Source of the DNA: Sipunculus nudus
Lineage: Eukaryota > Annelida > Sipuncula > Golfingiida > Sipunculidae
Length of the DNA: 64,000 nt
Assembly (NCBI GenBank): GCA_026874595.1
Contig: CM049318.1
Span: 14,057,241-14,121,240 of the forward strand
Reading direction: 5' to 3'
Shown here: one piece after another, positions 60,190 to 64,000 of the stretch
Layout of the letters: each line of letters begins with the position of its first letter
How positions within the stretch are numbered: the stretch's first letter is position 1
Made by a program: the position numbers and the translations under genes
Notes under the pieces: model-generated
What the model was told of the DNA's origin: nothing
Seen by the model: only the letters and a program-made list of their open reading frames with translations
Databases searched by the model: none

Positions 60190-60910
60190 TGTAGCCAAGT
60201 ATCTCGTACCTACAGGATGGCCCAATATTCCAGACTACTATAACCTATGAAAGTTTTCGCTGGTTTAGGTGCAAGGTTGGCAAACTCTAGCTTAGCTAGC
60301 ACTTTTCTGAGTGACCTCCTTTGCTCATTTCACGATTCTGCATGCATTAGCCGTCACGCCTCTTTGGATGTGAATTTATAGGTTATTTTTATTCAGTCAA
60401 GTATTATACATGAAGACCAGACATCACACTCAAGGAACACTTGAAGACAGTTAAAAGATAAAAAAAAATTAAAAAAAATAAATGGGTTTCTTACAGATCG
60501 CCAGGGAGGTGCTGTCAGCAGAAATTACACTGTAATTCCGATTTTTTGCAGAGTCCATTAATCCGCATCACACAATCACTGTTTTGAATGTTCCTGGCTC
60601 CTCGCTCTCATGTGTTCACGGAGCACAGTCTGATCCGAACGTAATACCGGTTAACACAAAACGCAACTTGTTCTCACTGCTGTATAATTGTTCATCGTCT
60701 ATTCACTACAATTCGCGTGTCGCACACCGAATGTTGTTGAGAGCCCTGGATGAACGGCTCTCTCAGCTGTAGTTTACTGGAGCCTTCCAGTAACGGGATA
60801 CCGAATATACGGACTCTCTAGCAAAATTTAGCACCATCACTGTTTCGCCTGTTCTTGGAAGCACCCATCATTCGTAGTAAGTCACGAGAATGCCTGTACT
60901 TTAGCAAACA
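60190..60910. other. Stretch between the two Ty3 remnants
   Basis: Left part (to about 60350) may still be upstream reverse transcriptase sequence of the minus-strand Ty3 remnant but is too worn to read. 60360-60910 is unassigned; a 62-codon open frame at 60584-60772 has no motif. Confidence 0.35.
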
Positions 60911-60919
60911 AAACCACTC

Positions 60920-61880
60920 TCTCTTAGGTACTTTACAGACTATCACAAAGCTTGCCTCCCTTAGACGTAGACTGTTAGTAGGTACGGACGCGATCTCTTA
61001 ACTGGATACACAGAAGTTAGCTGACAAGCCGGGTAGACTGCTAAAACACACTCAGGCTACGCTACACTCACGTGGTGGTCTGGCTCTTCTGACGATTACT
61101 TAGTTTCACGCCTTATATGAGACTCCTGACGTCTCAACTCCCGCTAGACTTCTCCTCCAATCGGCACTGCCATCCACGATTTCCGTTGTCGTCACACATC
61201 AAACCTAAAGCAAGCATGGAGGAACCTACCTTAAGAAAGTGCGCAGTTAGGAAGTCGTCTACCAGCCACAGTTACTATGGAGAGCGTCATACAAGATCGG
61301 TTCGCACAACTTTATACTACATAGAAATGAACACCAACGGAATCAGGTGGCGCCTGCCGATCACCAAACTGCTTAAAAAAATTGCCTCAAATGTAACACG
61401 TGTTCTTCCTAACTTGATTACTCACACTATCGGCTAAACATGATACTTCTTAAATTAATAAAACTTGCAAAACAATTATATAAATAATCTCCCTATGCCT
61501 TTATATATAAAGTCACAGTCCTCTGGTGACATATCTGCCCCCTTTAAAAGAAAATATGCAGAATTTTTTTATACCAGTAATGATCCATAATAAGCTAAGT
61601 AAAGACATAGAACACTTATCCATTACAAGTTAAGTGAAAACATAATACAATACTGATCCATGATACGTTATGTGAAAACATTTTACAAGTACACTATCTA
61701 TCTTAATAATTATATTAACAAAATCTAGTTCAACATTCTGGTAATCTACTCAGAAAACTTTGCCTATGATTTAACTTGCAAGAATCAGGCTAGATCTCAA
61801 TTCTAAACTTCTGCAACTCTAAAGCCAATCTCGTCACTCTCCTGTTAACGCACTTGGCTTTGCTAATACATTTGATAGGT
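60920..61880 (-). mobile_element. Ty3-type LTR retrotransposon 3' region, copy 2 (decayed)
   Basis: Sister of 58690-59760 in the same orientation, including the GAGACTCCTGACGTC phrase, a shortened 38-bp repeat (61580-61690) and GCACTTGGCTTTGCTAATACA at 61849-61869. Truncated right after, so only the last few RNase H codons remain. Confidence 0.55.
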
Positions 61881-61889
61881 TTGGGGTGG

Positions 61890-62680
61890 AACACATTTAT
61901 AAATGAACCATAGTTTCCTGTAATAAAGTACTGTTGACATCAAATTAAACACACTTCACTTGGAGACCTAATCATGATGAGTGCATTAATATCATCTAAT
62001 CACGTTTATTATTGTTGCCCTGAACTCCAAATACATATGCCTTCTCCTATCCGTTTCATCTTTGTGTAAATATTTATCTAACAATGCATGGTACTACTTG
62101 GCTACTGCACAGAATGAGAGCAATGTATCTATATTGTAAAGTTTCAAGCCGAATACCTGGTCCATATATCGTTATGCATTTAAAATCACACGCTGAATCC
62201 CGCGTTTCTTAAATGTTTGTTAAAAAACTGTAGAGACCCATAGGTGATTCGATTATGTAACAAACTTTATTATTGACAGACTAATACACTAGAAAACTTT
62301 TTAATATATTCGTGTATTCTGTATATCATAGACACCCAGTGATCTGATTTAAATATAATTGTATTATTAAGAGCATTGAAGTTAACATATTTTTCAAACC
62401 GACAAACTGTATACTGTGTTTGACCTTATATTCGCCTTATATTCTGTGTTTTGCGGGGGTTCCTTTTTCACAATCTTACAATGTATTTTGAAACCCTGGC
62501 AAACAAAACGGCAGTAGATTCCTTAAGTGTTTTTCTTTTATTTTACCATCTTTATCTTAACCTAAGTGACATTATCAAGCGACGTTATAACGTTCTACAT
62601 TTTGCTTTTACTGTTTTTTTTTGTAATGCACAATAACAGGTAACAGGAATTATTGTTTCTATGAAGTTGACATATTTTGA
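61890..62680. other. Unassigned stretch
   Basis: AT-rich, no motif. Lies downstream of the minus-strand lectin exon and may be intergenic. Confidence 0.4.
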
Positions 62681-62682
62681 GT

Positions 62683-62688
62683 TTTATT
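62683..62688 (-). terminator. Candidate polyadenylation signal for the minus-strand lectin
   Basis: AATAAA on the minus strand about 28 bases after the stop codon of the lectin exon. A normal position for a short 3' untranslated region. Confidence 0.5.
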
Positions 62689-62715
62689 TTATAAATGAAT
62701 GTAGAATTGGGAACA

Positions 62716-62930
62716 CTACATTAGGGGATAAGTGGCCTTTTGTTCGCACATAGCAGCAGACAAGATGTCATGAGAGACATGCCATGCACCAGTGACAGTG
62801 TCAAGTCTGACGTAGCCCCAGAAATCATGTTTAGCATTCTCAGGTGCCCAGATCGTGTATGTCATTTTCTCTCCAGTCGCCGACCACACCCAGTCAAATT
62901 TCAGTCTCATACCAGATGTCCAGATGCCTC
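62716..62930 (-). CDS. C-type lectin-like domain, terminal exon of a second gene
   Basis: A minus-strand acceptor (GATTTAACAG, ends at 62931) opens a frame, phase 1 as in the other lectin, running to TAA at 62716-62718. It encodes the second half of a C-type lectin-like domain: GIWTSGMRLKFDWVWSATGE (the W-x-G and W-x-W strands), TYTIWAPENAKHD (the W-x-P-G-E-P loop, here PEN), LDTVTGAWHVSHDIL and the final Cys in AAMCEQK. The EPN or QPD motif is not intact. The Cys pair that normally closes the long loop is missing at both positions (FWGYVRL and WHVSHDI), while the last Cys, which pairs with the helix Cys encoded upstream, is kept. The upstream exons are not within 62931-64000, so the gene is partial here or decayed. 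Confidence 0.75.
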
Positions 62931-62934
62931 CTGT

Positions 62935-63474
62935 TAAATCACGTAAAACCTCTGAACATGTATTTTAAAATGGTATAGCATGTTTAGATGAATATTCATA
63001 ATAACACGAAAGCAATCATCCGAATTGCTGCTGGGAATCTATTGATGCATAAGCGACTTAAAACCATAAATATAAAGTTGGGAGCAGAAAACAACATTTT
63101 TAAGAGTGGCAAAGTCGGAGTCTTGTGCTGGATTCCAGGCAAATAATTACCCGGAATTGTTTGGAAAAGGTCTTATAATATATATTAATAAATTTCCTTA
63201 AAGTATGTTTTGATGCAACACGTTTTGTTACACAGCAACAAACTTACGCCAATTTCGATAATACCGAAGCATTACACGTTTTAAATGTTTCGTTTCCTCT
63301 TCAGTTTGGATAGAAACAAGATGACTCTTTCGAATAATACACTATTGTTTTGCTTCTCGATAAAAGAGATTTAGATCAATAATACTATAGCAAGATGGAT
63401 ATGTGGATGTGGGGTCAGAGAACATCCCATGGAACCCAATACCACATGCTGAAAGTTCATATAAATAAATAAAT

Positions 63475-63500
<26 letters not shown>
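62935..63500. other. Probable intron of the minus-strand lectin
   Basis: No lectin exon is recognisable upstream of the acceptor at 62931. An (AT)n tract lies at 63477-63507. Confidence 0.35.
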
Positions 63501-63507
<7 letters not shown>

Positions 63508-63805
63508 CAATGAAACCTCGTTGTGTCGAAGTCAACCGGAGTTCAAGACAACCGGTGTTCATGTAATTCTACCTTCTTCAGCCTTGATAATGATCGATAA
63601 ATACTGCAGATGTATAGGGCCTATATTAAATAGTACTCGCAAATGTTTGCGTGAAACCTTTAGATTTCTTAGTATTATTTCTTTTCGTTCTTTTACTTTG
63701 TTCAGACGATAGATTTTAGAATCATAGAATTACATACTGAAACAGAAAAAAGGTGAGTGTGGGGAGAGAGAAAGAGAGAGAAAGAGATAAACGAGGTTTA
63801 TATGG
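63508..63805. mobile_element. Possible MITE of the pogo/Tc1-mariner type
   Basis: TA precedes CAATGAAACCTCGTTGTGTCG at 63508, and ten bases of that end (AAACCTCGTT) recur inverted at 63790-63799 (AACGAGGTTT). CA-A/G-TG-AAACCTC beginnings are common among pogo-type elements. The right terminus is imperfect and a GA-rich tract (63757-63789) abuts it, so the pairing could be chance. Confidence 0.3.
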
Positions 63806-63809
63806 TCTT

Positions 63810-64000
63810 TACATCAAGCTTAAGCTTAGCAGGTCGCGACGCCATAGCAAACGGAAAACGAAAATACAATAAAGATCTCCTTTTCCTCCCTTTATAAAGA
63901 GTCCTGTATGTTTATCCTAGACACATCAAAGGGAAGGATGGGATGTTTGGTTTATCATAACTTCTCCTTAATTCTTTGTAGTCGAGAGAAGAAAGGCATG
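63810..64000. other. Right edge, unassigned
   Basis: No exon or repeat recognised between the possible MITE and the end of the window. Confidence 0.35.

Noticed and set aside
60584-60772. 62-codon plus-strand open frame between Ty3 remnants
   Set aside because: No motif, and it lies in retroelement debris.
62740-62937. Plus-strand open frame over the second lectin exon
   Set aside because: Shadow of the minus-strand lectin exon, which has the domain residues, acceptor and polyadenylation signal.

Overview
This is a eukaryotic, animal-like window: AT-rich, intron-containing, full of AT-dinucleotide microsatellites and decayed transposable elements. The mix of a Rex1/CR1-like LINE, L1-Tx1-like LINEs, a DIRS-like tyrosine-recombinase retroelement, Ty3 remnants, tRNA-derived SINEs and C-type lectin exons suits a marine invertebrate, probably a lophotrochozoan such as a mollusc. 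That assignment is inference; no species-diagnostic gene is present.

Host genes are sparse. One C-type lectin-like gene can be pieced together on the + strand (exons 30026-30142, 30677-30898, 31608-31907, 32394-32537 and a short terminal piece to 32716). All of its coding introns are phase 1. A second C-type lectin is represented only by its last exon on the minus strand (62716-62930); its other exons lie beyond the right edge or are lost. Two near-identical copies of a possible signal-peptide exon (21320-21397 and 23629-23706) are weaker candidates.

Much of the first 47 kb is a worn array of segmental duplications. Block A (about 60-8480) matches block B (about 14320-25700). Block C (about 11400-12720) matches 40140-41060. 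Block D1 (28430-37080, holding the lectin gene) matches D2 (41900-47290). D2 lacks the lectin-domain exons through what looks like a clean deletion at a 3-bp microhomology. Inside block B a 2.31-kb unit has recently duplicated in tandem (20491-22800 / 22801-25118). D1 also carries a 1249-bp TA-flanked DNA transposon whose empty site is preserved in D2.

From 47.3 kb to 61.9 kb the window is a transposon graveyard: DIRS-like element (minus, 47330-49470), L1-Tx1-like LINE (plus, 49690-52950), a nearly complete Rex1/CR1-like LINE with a zinc-finger ORF1 and an endonuclease-reverse transcriptase ORF2 (plus, 54116-58630), and two broken Ty3-type 3' ends with one RT/RNase H remnant (minus, 58690-61880). 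The left part also holds low-copy internal repeat arrays (5155-5960, 9340-10610, 10650-10880). No rRNA, functional tRNA or CRISPR array was seen. Exon boundaries and block limits were read by eye and identities are by-eye impressions.
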